This document shows positions 43,556 to 52,533 of a DNA stretch of 64,000 nucleotides, piece by piece. The notes beneath the pieces are model-generated. The model searched no databases. It saw only the letters and a list, made by a program, of their open reading frames with translations, and was not told the origin of the DNA. The stretch covers positions 62,001 to 126,000 of the forward strand of contig CAVVZB010000003.1 in assembly GCA_963752695.1 (NCBI GenBank). Reading direction: 5' to 3'. The stretch's first letter is position 1, and each line of letters begins with the position of its first letter. The stretch is from Bog-113 sp963752695 (GTDB lineage Bacteria; Acidobacteriota; Terriglobia; Bryobacterales; Bryobacteraceae). The position numbers and the translations under genes were made by a program.

Positions 43556-45409
43556 CTATTCGACAGTTACGCTCTTGGCGAGATTACGGGGTTGATCAAC
43601 ATCGCAGCCTCGCCGCACGGCGACGTGATAAGCCAATAACTGCAGGGGCACGATTTCCAGGATGGGCAGCAGGAGATCGTCCGAGGTCGGAATGACAATG
43701 CAGTGATCGGCCACGCGGGAGGCTTCTTCGTCGCCTTCACAGACCACGGCAACGACGATTCCTTCGCGTGCTTTCACTTCCTGGATGTTGGAAACGGTTT
43801 TCTCATAGAGCAACTTACTCTCCGCCCGAGCGGTGTCGCGCGCCGCCAGAACCACCACGGGCAACTTCTCGTCAATCAACGCGTTCGGGCCGTGCTTCAT
43901 TTCGCCGGCTGGATAACCCTCGGCGTGGATATAGGAAATCTCCTTCAGCTTAAGCGCGCCTTCGAGAGCGATAGGGAAATGGACGCCGCGGCCAAGGAAC
44001 AGGAAGTCGGTGGCGCGGTGCAGCTTGCGTCCCAGTTCCTCGTAGAAAGTGTTCGCCGAGAGCACGGTTTCGAGCTTAGCCGGAAGCCGCAATAGTTCTC
44101 CAACCAAGCGTTGGGATTCGCCATCGTTCAGCACCTTACGAACCTGGCCGAGATACATCGCAAGCAGGAATAGTGCCGTGAGCTGACAAGTAAAAGCTTT
44201 GGTAGAAGCAACGCCGATCTCCGGACCCGCATGCGTGTAGATGGAACCGGCGGCTTCCCGGGTGATCATGGAGCCTACAACGTTACAGATCGCTAGCGTT
44301 TTCGAGCCTTTCTGCTTGGCTTCGCGCTGTGCCGCCAGGGTGTCGGCGGTCTCGCCCGATTGCGAGATCACCACAGTGAGAATTTCGCTGGACATGATGG
44401 GATCTCGATAGCGAAACTCGCTCCCGTAATCCACTTCTACTGGGATGCGGGCCAACCGCTCGATCATGAATTTCCCTGCCAGGGCCGAATGCCAGCTGGT
44501 TCCGCAGGCGATGATCTTGACGGATTTGAACGCGCGGAACTCATCGGGCGTAATATCCATTTCATCGAGGAAGATGCGCCCGCTCTCCTGTCCGACCCGG
44601 CCAAGGGTGGTGTCGCGGATTGCGCGCGGCTGCTCAAATATTTCTTTGAGCATGAAATGCTTGTAGCCACCCTTTTCGGCCATAATGGGGTCCCACAGAA
44701 TATGTTGAACGGCGCGAGTTACGACGCGGCCGTCAAAATCGGTCAGGCGAACTCCATCTGGCGTGAGCACCGCCAGATCGCCGTCATTCAGAAAGAACAT
44801 GTCGCGCGTATGGCTCAGGATTGCCGGAACATCGGAGGCTACGAAATATTCGTTTTCGCCAAGGCCAATAACAACAGGGGGGCCATTGCGCGCTGCGACG
44901 ATCTTGTACGGGTCTTTGCGAGAAAGCACGCCAAGCGCGAATACGCCCGTTAGATCTTTCAAGGCGGTGCGAACCGCTTCTTCAAGCGGCTTACTGGAAT
45001 ACTTCTCTACCAAGTGAGCGATTACCTCGGTGTCGGTTTCCGTCTTGAAGACGTGTCCCTCGGCCGTGAGTTGATCCTTCAGCGGGAGATAGTTTTCGAC
45101 GATTCCGTTGTGCACCACGACGATGTCACCGCTGCAATCGCGATGGGGATGGGCATTCTCCTCGGTTGGCCTGCCGTGGGTGGCCCAGCGGGTATGGCCG
45201 ATCCCGTAGCTGCCATCGACGGGATCCAGGCGGACGGCCTCTTCGAGGTTGCGGAGCTTACCGGAAGCGCGCCGCAAACCGAGTGTGTTGTCATCGCAGT
45301 AAACGGCGAGACCAGCCGAATCATAGCCCCGATATTCGAGACGCTTCAGCCCTTCCAGAATGATGGGAACGGACTTGCGCTTCCCGATATAACCGACGAT
45401 TCCACACAT
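43556..45409 (-). CDS. glmS: Glutamine-fructose-6-phosphate aminotransferase (isomerizing) GlmS
   Basis: GlmS makes glucosamine-6-phosphate from fructose-6-phosphate and glutamine, the entry to UDP-GlcNAc and peptidoglycan. The 617-residue product starts with the N-terminal nucleophile MCGIVGYIGKRKSV. The glutaminase motifs GHTRWATHGRPTEENAHPH and VVHNGIVENY follow, then two SIS domains (ACGTSWHSALAGKFMIERLA, VVISQSGETADTLAAQREAK, LFLGRGVHFPIALEGALKLK). The end is the conserved QPRNLAKSVTVE. It is twelve bases upstream of the Wzt-like gene. No glmS ribozyme is evident upstream. Confidence 0.97.
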   Translation of the reverse strand: MCGIVGYIGKRKSVPIILEGLKRLEYRGYDSAGLAVYCDDNTLGLRRASGKLRNLEEAVRLDPVDGSYGIGHTRWATHGRPTEENAHPHRDCSGDIVVVHNGIVENYLPLKDQLTAEGHVFKTETDTEVIAHLVEKYSSKPLEEAVRTALKDLTGVFALGVLSRKDPYKIVAARNGPPVVIGLGENEYFVASDVPAILSHTRDMFFLNDGDLAVLTPDGVRLTDFDGRVVTRAVQHILWDPIMAEKGGYKHFMLKEIFEQPRAIRDTTLGRVGQESGRIFLDEMDITPDEFRAFKSVKIIACGTSWHSALAGKFMIERLARIPVEVDYGSEFRYRDPIMSSEILTVVISQSGETADTLAAQREAKQKGSKTLAICNVVGSMITREAAGSIYTHAGPEIGVASTKAFTCQLTALFLLAMYLGQVRKVLNDGESQRLVGELLRLPAKLETVLSANTFYEELGRKLHRATDFLFLGRGVHFPIALEGALKLKEISYIHAEGYPAGEMKHGPNALIDEKLPVVVLAARDTARAESKLLYEKTVSNIQEVKAREGIVVAVVCEGDEEASRVADHCIVIPTSDDLLLPILEIVPLQLLAYHVAVRRGCDVDQPRNLAKSVTVE

Positions 45410-45465
45410 ACAGTCATTATGTACGGCGGGGGCCGGTCAACTCTCAGTTTCGCGTGGGCGGCGGA

Positions 45466-45690
45466 TTAGTCGAGATACTCGATCCGATAGTCTTCGATCA
45501 CCGGATTTGTGAGGACGTCGCGCGCGATTGATTCCAGATCCGCCCCGGCTTCGAAATCGATTTCGAAAAACTTACCTTGCCGCACGCCGTGAATCCCCGT
45601 GTGGCCGAGACCGTTTAACGCGGCGCTGACGGTTTGTCCTTGCGGATCGAGAACCGAAGACTTAAGAGAAACGAGGACACGCGCTTTCAT
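45466..45690 (-). CDS. purS: Phosphoribosylformylglycinamidine synthase subunit PurS
   Basis: PurS is the small bridging subunit of the three-part FGAM synthase (PurSQL). The 74-residue product has the standard pattern: KARVLVSLKSSVLDPQGQTV, GHTGIHGVRQGKFFEIDF and IARDVLTNPVIEDYRIEYL. Length matches the family. purQ and purL are not adjacent, so the subunit genes are dispersed. It lies between the YeaQ-type gene (whose 3' end overlaps its start by 29 bases) and glmS. Confidence 0.92.
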   Translation of the reverse strand: MKARVLVSLKSSVLDPQGQTVSAALNGLGHTGIHGVRQGKFFEIDFEAGADLESIARDVLTNPVIEDYRIEYLD

Positions 45691-45991
45691 GGAACCCGTA
45701 GTATACCGACCGGGGCTCAGGCAGGAGATGAACGCTGATTGGGGGAGGGCCAGTGAAGTAGCCGTACAGCGCCAGCAAGATCATTGCGCCGATCAAGGCC
45801 ATGAGAAAACCCGCAGGATGGCCCGGGGGATAGATGCGGAGCGCTCGACCGATGACGCCGCCGATCCAGGCCCCAACGATTCCGAGGAGCATTGTCGCGA
45901 TCAGGCCGCCCGGATGTTGGCCGGGCATGAGAAGCTTGGCTACTACTCCCACCACCAAGCCGAATAGCATGTGCCCGAGAAGATGCAGCAT
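45662..45991 (-). CDS. GlsB/YeaQ/YmgE-family small membrane protein
   Basis: A 109-residue transglycosylase-associated-type membrane protein with three helices: LGHMLFGLVVGVVAKLLMPG, GLIATMLLGIVGAWIGGVIG and AGFLMALIGAMILLALYGYF. Family members are induced by stress; their biochemical role is unknown. The start at ATG 45991 fits the family. The frame runs about 30 residues beyond the last helix (PPPISVHLLPEPRSVYYG...) into the purS start, an unusual tail. It is seventeen bases downstream of the anti-sigma gene. Confidence 0.85.
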   Translation of the reverse strand: MLHLLGHMLFGLVVGVVAKLLMPGQHPGGLIATMLLGIVGAWIGGVIGRALRIYPPGHPAGFLMALIGAMILLALYGYFTGPPPISVHLLPEPRSVYYGFHESACPRFS

Positions 45992-46008
45992 GTTCTTCGG
46001 CGAGTGAG

Positions 46009-46278
46009 CTAAGCCTGCTTGAGTTCGCCAGCCCGCGCAGCCATCCGGCGTTCCATGGCGGCCATGAGGCGTGCCTGGACTTCTGGCGGCACCGAGCACG
46101 CTTTATCCTGACCCCTGAAGATTTGCACAGTTTTCCGCGTGGTGTCACACAACACCCAGCAGTCAGGACAAGACTGCATGTGCTCTTCGAGCTTCGCCTT
46201 CAGTTCGGCATCGACTTCCTCGTCGAGATAGTCGGTCAGTTCAGAAAGAAAATTCTTACATGTAAGCAAACGCGTCAT
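46009..46278 (-). CDS. Anti-sigma factor, zinc-finger (zf-HC2) type
   Basis: The 89-residue protein has a helical N-terminal ZAS domain with the zinc motif H-x3-C-x2-C (LEEHMQSCPDCWVLCDTT) and a preceding conserved CKNFLSELTDYLDEEVD helix. There is no membrane segment, so it should be a soluble, possibly redox-responsive anti-sigma factor. Its start overlaps the 3' end of the ECF sigma gene by 23 bases, the usual arrangement for a sigma factor and its inhibitor. Confidence 0.88.
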   Translation of the reverse strand: MTRLLTCKNFLSELTDYLDEEVDAELKAKLEEHMQSCPDCWVLCDTTRKTVQIFRGQDKACSVPPEVQARLMAAMERRMAARAGELKQA

Positions 46279-46882
46279 CCCCCTTGCGTTTGAAGAATCG
46301 GGTTAGCTTCTCCCGTAATTGCAGACGTGCACGCAGCAAGCGGCTTTTCACGGCTGGAACAGACAAATCAAGCGCCTCAGCTGTTTCTTCAGTACTAAGT
46401 TCATCGATGTCTCGGAGGACAAAAACGGTTCGATAAGGTGGCGCTAAACTCTGAACGGCTCCATCCAGGATCTCGCCCAGTTCTTCCCGTGAGTATTTCT
46501 GTTCGGGGTTCTCGTCCCAAGCCGCAATTTCCCGAACGACCACATCCTCGCCGGTGTCGATGCCCTCATCGATGGAAACCGAACGGTCGGATTTCCGTTT
46601 GCGGAGTTTCATCAACGCCTGGTTAACGGCGATGCGCACGACCCAAGTGTAGAACTTGGAATCGCCCTTGAACTGATTGAGGTGCTCGTAGGCCTTTAAG
46701 AACGTCTCCTGAAGAACGTCTTCGGCGTCCTCCCGGTTTTGGGTGATGTGCTGCGCAAGGCGGAAGATTTTGCCTTCATACTTGCGCATCAACTGCGAAA
46801 ACGCGCGAGCGTCGCCCTGGCGGGCAAGCGCCAGGATCTCCAATTCGTCGTCGATGCCGGCTGTACTGCTTTCTGCTGTCAT
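46256..46882 (-). CDS. RNA polymerase sigma factor, ECF (RpoE-like) family
   Basis: A 208-residue group 4 sigma factor. Region 2 is ALARQGDARAFSQLMRKYEG, then RLAQHITQNREDAEDVLQET and KFYTWVVRIAVNQALMKLRK. Region 4 has the helix-turn-helix SLAPPYRTVFVLRDIDELST then EETAEALDLSVPAVKSRLLR. The ~40-residue linker is rich in Asp/Glu. Its cognate anti-sigma gene overlaps its 3' end. The 284-base region upstream is shared with the divergent S46 peptidase gene, which may be a target; no clear ECF promoter motif could be assigned by eye. Confidence 0.95.
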   Translation of the reverse strand: MTAESSTAGIDDELEILALARQGDARAFSQLMRKYEGKIFRLAQHITQNREDAEDVLQETFLKAYEHLNQFKGDSKFYTWVVRIAVNQALMKLRKRKSDRSVSIDEGIDTGEDVVVREIAAWDENPEQKYSREELGEILDGAVQSLAPPYRTVFVLRDIDELSTEETAEALDLSVPAVKSRLLRARLQLREKLTRFFKRKGDDAFAYM

Positions 46883-47166
46883 GGAACGCCACTATGATGA
46901 CACACGGGTTACGGAGGTTTCATCCTCCGATGGGGGTGGGATTGCGACGCAGGCTAGTACCTGGCGCGGCCGGGGAGGCGCAGAAGATGTCGAGAAATAC
47001 GAGGAGTCCAAAGAGGCGGATGCCGCTAATGAACTGATCTTGGCACAATTTTCTACTTCTTATCACGGGATAAACTCGCCGCCCGGAGTTGTGCAGGATT
47101 GTGCTCGATTCGTGTTTTTTGCGGCATGCCCAATAATGGGAGGAGCATTACCGGGAGGTATTGGAC

Positions 47167-49242
47167 GTGAAACCGATTGCGGTGATTTTTCTTGCAGGAC
47201 TCTTTCTGGCTACCCCGGCCAGACCTGATGAAGGGATGTGGACGTTCGACAATCCCCCGGTCAAGCAGTTGCAAGACCGCTTTCATTTTACTCCAACCCA
47301 AGCGTGGCTGGACCATGTCCGGTTGTCGAGCGTTCGTTTGAATGACGGCGGTTCCGGGTCGTTCGTGAGCTCCAGTGGGCTTCTGCTGACCAATCATCAC
47401 GTAGCCCGCGGCCAGTTGCAAAAAAACTCGACACCGGAACACGACTACATTAAGGATGGATTCTACGCCGCGAAGCCAAAGGCGGAGATGAAGTCGCCCG
47501 ACCTCGAAGTGAACGTGCTTGTTTCGCTGGAGAACGTGACCAGCCGTGTCCAAGGGGCCGCGAAACCGGGGCAGAACGAGAAGGACGCCTTCGCAGCGCG
47601 CAAAGCGATCATTGCGCAGATCGAGCGCGAGAGCACGGACAAGACCGGGTTCCGCTCGGATGTTGTTCCGCTGTATCAGGGCGGCGAATATTGGCTTTAC
47701 CGTTACAAGAAATACACCGATGTCCGGCTGGTGTTCGCGCCCGAGCAACAGATCGCTTTCTTTGGCGGCGATCCGGATAACTTCACTTTCCCGCGTCACG
47801 ATCTGGACATGGCGATTTTCCGCGTTTATGAAAACGGCAAACCGATTCATACCGACAACTATTTGAAATGGAACGTGAAGGGCGCGGCCGACGATGAACT
47901 GGTGTTCGTCTCCGGCCATCCGGGCTCCACGCAACGCCTGGATACGATGGCGCAGTTGATGCAGGAGCGCGATCTGATCGAGCCAAGCATTCTCAAGCTG
48001 CTCAAGAACCGGATCGCCGTTCTGAAAGCTTACTCGGCGCGAGGGCCAGAACAGGCGCGGCAGGCCGGATCGCAGATCTTCGGGCTGGAGAACGGCCGTA
48101 AGGCTTATGAGGGCCGGTACGAAGGGCTTATGGATAAGAACCTAGTCGCGAAAAAGCAAAGCGATGAAGACGACTTCCGCGCCAAGGTTGCTGCCAACCC
48201 ACAGTGGAAGAGTGAATTCGGAAGTGCTTGGGATGAGATCAACGGCGCGACTACTAAGAGCGCCACGCGAATGAAAGAGCAATATTTCCATGGCACCGAT
48301 TCGACTCTGGCGGCCTTGGCGCTGCAGATTGTCCGGTACGTTGCCGAGGTCAAGAAGCCGGACGGCGAGCGACTTCCGGGTTTCCATGAAGCGCAACTAG
48401 AGTCACTGCGGTTTCGGATGAAGTCCCCAGCTCCGGTCTACCCGGAAATGGAGATTGCCCGCATGACGGGGGCTCTTGAGCTCGATCAACGAGAGATGGG
48501 AGCAAGCGACGCATTCGTGCAAGCGGTTCTGGACGGGAAATCTCCGGCGGACCAGGCAAAAGCCCTGGTGAGCGGGACCAAACTCGCCGATCCAGCGGTG
48601 CGGACCAAGTTGATGGAAGGTGGCCAGGCCGCGGTGGCTGCCTCAACCGATCCGATGATCGTGATGGCTCGCAGGATTGACCCGCTGGGACGCGAGCTTA
48701 TCAAGTGGCAGGAAGACAATGTGCAGAGCGTGGAAGAACGGGCTGGCGAAAAGCTTGGCAAGGCGCGCTTTCTAGCGTACGGGAAATCGACCTATCCCGA
48801 CGCAACATTCACGCTGCGGCTTTCGTATGGGGCGGTCAAGGGCTATCCGATGAACGGAACCATGGCGCCGGCCAAGACTACGTTTTACGGGCTTTATGAT
48901 CGCGCGGCTGGTTTTAATTACAGCGGGCCGTGGCTGCTTCCTTCGCGGTGGAAAGAGGGCCGTGACAAGCTGGATCTGTCGACGCCGCTTGACTTCGTGA
49001 GCACTTGCGACATCATCGGCGGGAATTCGGGATCGCCTGTGATCAACCGAAACGCGGAACTGGTGGGGTTGATCTTCGACGGCAACATCGAATCGCTACC
49101 AGGGGATTTCGCCTATGAAGGTGAAAAGAACCGGGCAGTTGCGGTGCATGCGGCGGCGATGATGGAAGCTCTGAGAAAGCTCTATGGGGCAGGGGATCTG
49201 GCTGCTGAATTGGATGGCGGCGGGACGAACGGAACGAAGTAA
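47167..49242 (+). CDS. Peptidase S46 dipeptidyl-peptidase (DPP7-like)
   Basis: An exported serine dipeptidyl-peptidase of 691 residues. I use GTG 47167, eight bases after GGGAGG; TTG 47161 is too close to the site. A signal peptide precedes the mature EGMWTFDNPPVKQL start typical of S46. The catalytic triad is visible: His in LLLTNHHVARGQL (residues 77-78), Asp in RHDLDMAIFRVY and Ser in IIGGNSGSPVINRNAEL. Eighteen residues after that Ser the sequence has Gly (IFDGN), as in DPP7 (hydrophobic P1), whereas DPP11 has Arg. It scavenges oligopeptides in the periplasm. Confidence 0.93.
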   Translation: MKPIAVIFLAGLFLATPARPDEGMWTFDNPPVKQLQDRFHFTPTQAWLDHVRLSSVRLNDGGSGSFVSSSGLLLTNHHVARGQLQKNSTPEHDYIKDGFYAAKPKAEMKSPDLEVNVLVSLENVTSRVQGAAKPGQNEKDAFAARKAIIAQIERESTDKTGFRSDVVPLYQGGEYWLYRYKKYTDVRLVFAPEQQIAFFGGDPDNFTFPRHDLDMAIFRVYENGKPIHTDNYLKWNVKGAADDELVFVSGHPGSTQRLDTMAQLMQERDLIEPSILKLLKNRIAVLKAYSARGPEQARQAGSQIFGLENGRKAYEGRYEGLMDKNLVAKKQSDEDDFRAKVAANPQWKSEFGSAWDEINGATTKSATRMKEQYFHGTDSTLAALALQIVRYVAEVKKPDGERLPGFHEAQLESLRFRMKSPAPVYPEMEIARMTGALELDQREMGASDAFVQAVLDGKSPADQAKALVSGTKLADPAVRTKLMEGGQAAVAASTDPMIVMARRIDPLGRELIKWQEDNVQSVEERAGEKLGKARFLAYGKSTYPDATFTLRLSYGAVKGYPMNGTMAPAKTTFYGLYDRAAGFNYSGPWLLPSRWKEGRDKLDLSTPLDFVSTCDIIGGNSGSPVINRNAELVGLIFDGNIESLPGDFAYEGEKNRAVAVHAAAMMEALRKLYGAGDLAAELDGGGTNGTK

Positions 49243-49320
49243 ACGCGCCAAATGGCGAGCGCGCGGCTCCAGCTTCAGCAGTGGCTTTGGCGTTGCGCGT
49301 GATACCCTAAATGCTTTCCT

Positions 49321-51261
49321 ATGAGTAGTATTCATGTCACCCTGCCGGACGGAAGCGTGCAGGAAGTGCCTGAGGGTTCGCGTCCAATCGATATCGCCGC
49401 GGGGATTAGCCCCCGTCTGGCCGATGCCGCCATCGTCGCGCGCGTGAACGGTCAACTTTTCGACCTCACGCGGCCGTTCGAAGGCGACTCTAAGCTAGAA
49501 ATCCTGACCGCGAAGAACCCGGAGTCGCTGGACGTTTACCGGCATTCCACCGCTCACCTGCTGGCCGCTGCGGTGCTGGATCTTTTCCCCGGCACGCAAT
49601 TGGGCATTGGGCCGCCGATCGAATCGGGTTTTTACTACGACTTCGATCGCGCCGAGCCTTTCTCGTCGGATGATCTGGAACGCCTGGAAAAGCGAATGAC
49701 CGAGCTGCAGGCCCAAGACCTAAAGTTCGATCGTGTGCTGACCGACAAGGCCGAGGGTCTGGAGAAGTATCGCGCCGCCGGCGAGCCGATGAAGGTGGAA
49801 CTGATCGAAGAAAAGGCGGATCCCGTGTTTACCGAGTACACGCTGGGACCGCACTTCATCGACTTCTGCCGGGGGCCACATGTCCCATCCACCTCGAAGC
49901 TGAAAGCTTTCAAGCTGCTGAGCGTGGCGGGAGCTTATTGGAAAGGGGACGAGAAGAACAAGCAGTTACAGCGCATCTACGGCACGGCTTTTTTCACTAA
50001 GAAGGACCTGGACGAGCACTTAACGCAGTTGGAGGAAGCTAAGAAGCGCGATCATCGCAAGATCGGTAAAGAACTGGATCTATTCAGCATCCAGGAACTT
50101 GCTGGGCCAGGGCTTATTTTCTTCCATCCTAAAGGCGGCATCATCCGCAAACAGCTGGAAGATTGGATGCGCGAACAGTATTTAAAGCGGGGTTACTCGC
50201 TGGTCTACACGCCGCATATCGCGCGGTCGGACCTGTGGAAGACGTCAGGCCACTACAACTTCTATTCGAACGAGATGTTCACCCGGATGGAGTTGGACGA
50301 TGCCGAGTATCAGCTGCGGCCGATGAATTGTCCGTTCCACATCTTGATTTTTGCCGACCGGATGCATTCGTATCGCGAACTTCCGGTGCGCCTGGGTGAA
50401 CTCGGGACCGTCTATCGTTACGAGCGCTCCGGCGTGATGCATGGCTTGATGCGGGTACGCGGATTCACGCAAGATGACGCGCACATTTTTTGTACTCCGG
50501 ATCAGATTGAAGACGAAGTCGTGAACTGCTTGCAGTTTGCGATCGATACCTTGACGACATTTGGCTTCAGCCGTTACGAGGCGGAGCTCTCGATGTGGGA
50601 CGGTGGCGCGAGCGGCAACTACGATGGGACGCCAGAAGAGTGGGAGCTTGCCGAGAACGCGCTTCGGAATGCAACCGAACGGGTGAACCTAAAGGCCAAG
50701 ATAAGCCCGAACGAAGCGGCTTTCTACGGTCCCAAGATCGATATGAAGCTGTTCGACGCGATCGGGCGCAAGTGGCAGCTATCGACTGTTCAGTTCGATT
50801 TCACTTTGCCGCGGCGCTTCAACTTGGAGTACGTCGGCGCGGATGGGAACAAGCATCGTCCATTGATGGTGCACCGGGCGTTGTTCGGTTCGCTGGAGCG
50901 ATTCTTTGGGATTCTAGTGGAGCATTATGCCGGGGCATTTCCGCTTTGGCTGGCACCGGTGCAGGCCGTTGTCATGGCGATTACGGACCGGCAAGGCGAG
51001 TACGCGCGGGAGGTTACTGAGAAGCTTTCGAGCGCGGGGATGCGCGTGCACCTGGACGATCGATCCGAAAAGGTGAATTTGAAGATTCGGGAAGCGCAAC
51101 TCCAGAAAGTTCCCTACATGCTGGTGGTGGGGGATCGAGAGGCGCAAAGCGGTCAAGTTTCGGTGAGGCATCGGAAGAAAGGTGACCTTGGCGCACAGCC
51201 GCTAGACGCATTTATCGCTCAGGCGAAGGCGGAAATCGAATCGAAATCACTATCCGAGTGA
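49321..51261 (+). CDS. thrS: Threonyl-tRNA synthetase ThrS
   Basis: ThrS charges tRNA-Thr. The 646-residue product has the N-terminal TGS domain (IHVTLPDGSVQEVPEGSRPI), the editing SAD domain (YRHSTAHLLAAAVLDLFPG and the zinc-like FIDFCRGPHVPST) and the class II catalytic core. Motif 2 is LPVRLGELGTVYRYERSG, the zinc ligand lies in RPMNCPFH, and motif 3 is HRPLMVHRALFGSLERFFG. The C-terminal anticodon-binding domain is present (PLWLAPVQAVVMAITDRQGE). All regions are intact. No leader terminator or T-box is visible in the 78 bases upstream. Confidence 0.97.
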   Translation: MSSIHVTLPDGSVQEVPEGSRPIDIAAGISPRLADAAIVARVNGQLFDLTRPFEGDSKLEILTAKNPESLDVYRHSTAHLLAAAVLDLFPGTQLGIGPPIESGFYYDFDRAEPFSSDDLERLEKRMTELQAQDLKFDRVLTDKAEGLEKYRAAGEPMKVELIEEKADPVFTEYTLGPHFIDFCRGPHVPSTSKLKAFKLLSVAGAYWKGDEKNKQLQRIYGTAFFTKKDLDEHLTQLEEAKKRDHRKIGKELDLFSIQELAGPGLIFFHPKGGIIRKQLEDWMREQYLKRGYSLVYTPHIARSDLWKTSGHYNFYSNEMFTRMELDDAEYQLRPMNCPFHILIFADRMHSYRELPVRLGELGTVYRYERSGVMHGLMRVRGFTQDDAHIFCTPDQIEDEVVNCLQFAIDTLTTFGFSRYEAELSMWDGGASGNYDGTPEEWELAENALRNATERVNLKAKISPNEAAFYGPKIDMKLFDAIGRKWQLSTVQFDFTLPRRFNLEYVGADGNKHRPLMVHRALFGSLERFFGILVEHYAGAFPLWLAPVQAVVMAITDRQGEYAREVTEKLSSAGMRVHLDDRSEKVNLKIREAQLQKVPYMLVVGDREAQSGQVSVRHRKKGDLGAQPLDAFIAQAKAEIESKSLSE

Positions 51262-51423
51262 AACGTTCGGCTTGATTGAATCGTCTTAATGTGCAGCCGG
51301 TTACATTGGGTGCATGACACACCCCTGTCGCATCACTCGGTGTATCCTCCGGGCGCACGCTGGTCACCTCCGGACTAGCGCGCGCTCCGGAGTACGGCTA
51401 GACCGAGACAAGATAGCGTTCTC

Positions 51424-52533
51424 TTGATTCCCGACGGTTCCATTCACGCAGAGGCGTTGGACGGCAACGACAGCGCGCTGGAAGCATTGCCGCAGGTGCC
51501 GGCCGCATTTTTGATTCAGGCACGGGCTGGCCGGCCATACCTGGCAAAGACATCCGTATTGCGACGGCGGGCGCTGCGGCTGCTTGCCAAACGCGAGACG
51601 CGCGGCCATTCGTTTCATCTCCGCGACGCGTTCGTGCGGTTCGACTATTGGCTGACGGGCTCCGCGCTCGATTCATCAATGCGGCTCTACGACCTGGCCC
51701 GGGAACACTTCTCGGACGATTACCGGCGAGTGCTGAGGCTACGCATGCCGCCGTACGTGAAGCTGCTGCTTGCGAACGCGTGGCCCCGAACGATGGTGAC
51801 GGCGCATCTGGGAAGCGGGAGTTCGCTCGTGTACGGACCATTCCGAAGCCGCTTGGCTGCCGAGCAATTTGAATCGGAGTTTCTCGATCTGTTCCAGATC
51901 CGCCGTTGTCTGGGCGACTTAGCTCCGGCTCCGGATCATCCGGGTTGCATTTATGGGGAGATGAACAAGTGTTTGCGCCCGTGCCAACTTAACGTGAACA
52001 TTGACGAATATGGGGCGGAAGCAAATCGCGCCGCTGAGTTTCTGCGCAGTGATGGCGAATCGTTACTAAAAGCTTTGGGAGCTGCACGGGATCAACTCAG
52101 TGTCGAGATGGAATTCGAAGAGGCTGCGCGCCAGCACCGGCGCATGGAGAAAGTGGAAGAGGTGCTGAAGATGCGCGACGAACTTGCCGGCAATCTGAAT
52201 CACCTGCACGCGGTTGCGGTGGCGCGCGCCCCGGTTCCTAACACGGTCGAATTGTTCTTCTTACGCGAGGGCCACTGGCAGGGCGGCGTCCGGATGAACT
52301 TCGATCTGGAAGACGGTAAGCCGGTATCGATCGATCAAAAGCTGCGCGAGACTTGGCTGCAGATCCCGCGTGCTTCACTGGGAACGAAGGAGCGTCAGGA
52401 GCGTCTGGCTTTGCTGGCGCGCTGGTTTTATTCGAGTTGGCGGGATGGAGAGCTGCTGGTGTTCCGTAAGTTTGAAGAGCCGCCAGTGCGCAAGCTGGTT
52501 AACGCAATTGCGCGGGTGATGAATCCGGCCTGA
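51424..52533 (+). CDS. UvrC-like protein lacking the C-terminal nuclease
   Basis: The 369-residue product resembles the N-terminal half of excinuclease subunit UvrC. A weak GIY-YIG-like start (VPAAFLIQARAGRPYLAKTS) has lost the tyrosines of the motif. The four-cysteine cluster is kept as C-x12-C-x7-C-x3-C (IRRCLGDLAPAPDHPGC to KCLRPCQL), close to the Fe-S ligands of UvrC. The UvrB-binding UVR motif follows (VEMEFEEAARQHRRMEKVEE). The RNase H-like nuclease and HhH domains are missing, so 5' incision is not expected. The start is TTG 51424 without a clear ribosome site. Its end overlaps the beta-helix gene by 106 bases. Confidence 0.75.
   Translation: MIPDGSIHAEALDGNDSALEALPQVPAAFLIQARAGRPYLAKTSVLRRRALRLLAKRETRGHSFHLRDAFVRFDYWLTGSALDSSMRLYDLAREHFSDDYRRVLRLRMPPYVKLLLANAWPRTMVTAHLGSGSSLVYGPFRSRLAAEQFESEFLDLFQIRRCLGDLAPAPDHPGCIYGEMNKCLRPCQLNVNIDEYGAEANRAAEFLRSDGESLLKALGAARDQLSVEMEFEEAARQHRRMEKVEEVLKMRDELAGNLNHLHAVAVARAPVPNTVELFFLREGHWQGGVRMNFDLEDGKPVSIDQKLRETWLQIPRASLGTKERQERLALLARWFYSSWRDGELLVFRKFEEPPVRKLVNAIARVMNPA

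Noticed and set aside
45410..45465. glmS ribozyme upstream of glmS
   Set aside because: The 56-base gap to purS is too short for the ribozyme core and shows none of its conserved segments.
46883..47166. Sigma-54 promoter at TTGGCACAATTTTCTA upstream of the S46 gene
   Set aside because: The -24 half matches but the -12 GC is missing at the required spacing.
46743..47228. Plus-strand frame spanning the sigma factor 5' end and the intergenic region
   Set aside because: It overlaps the conserved start of the ECF sigma gene and the S46 signal peptide, and has no family pattern.
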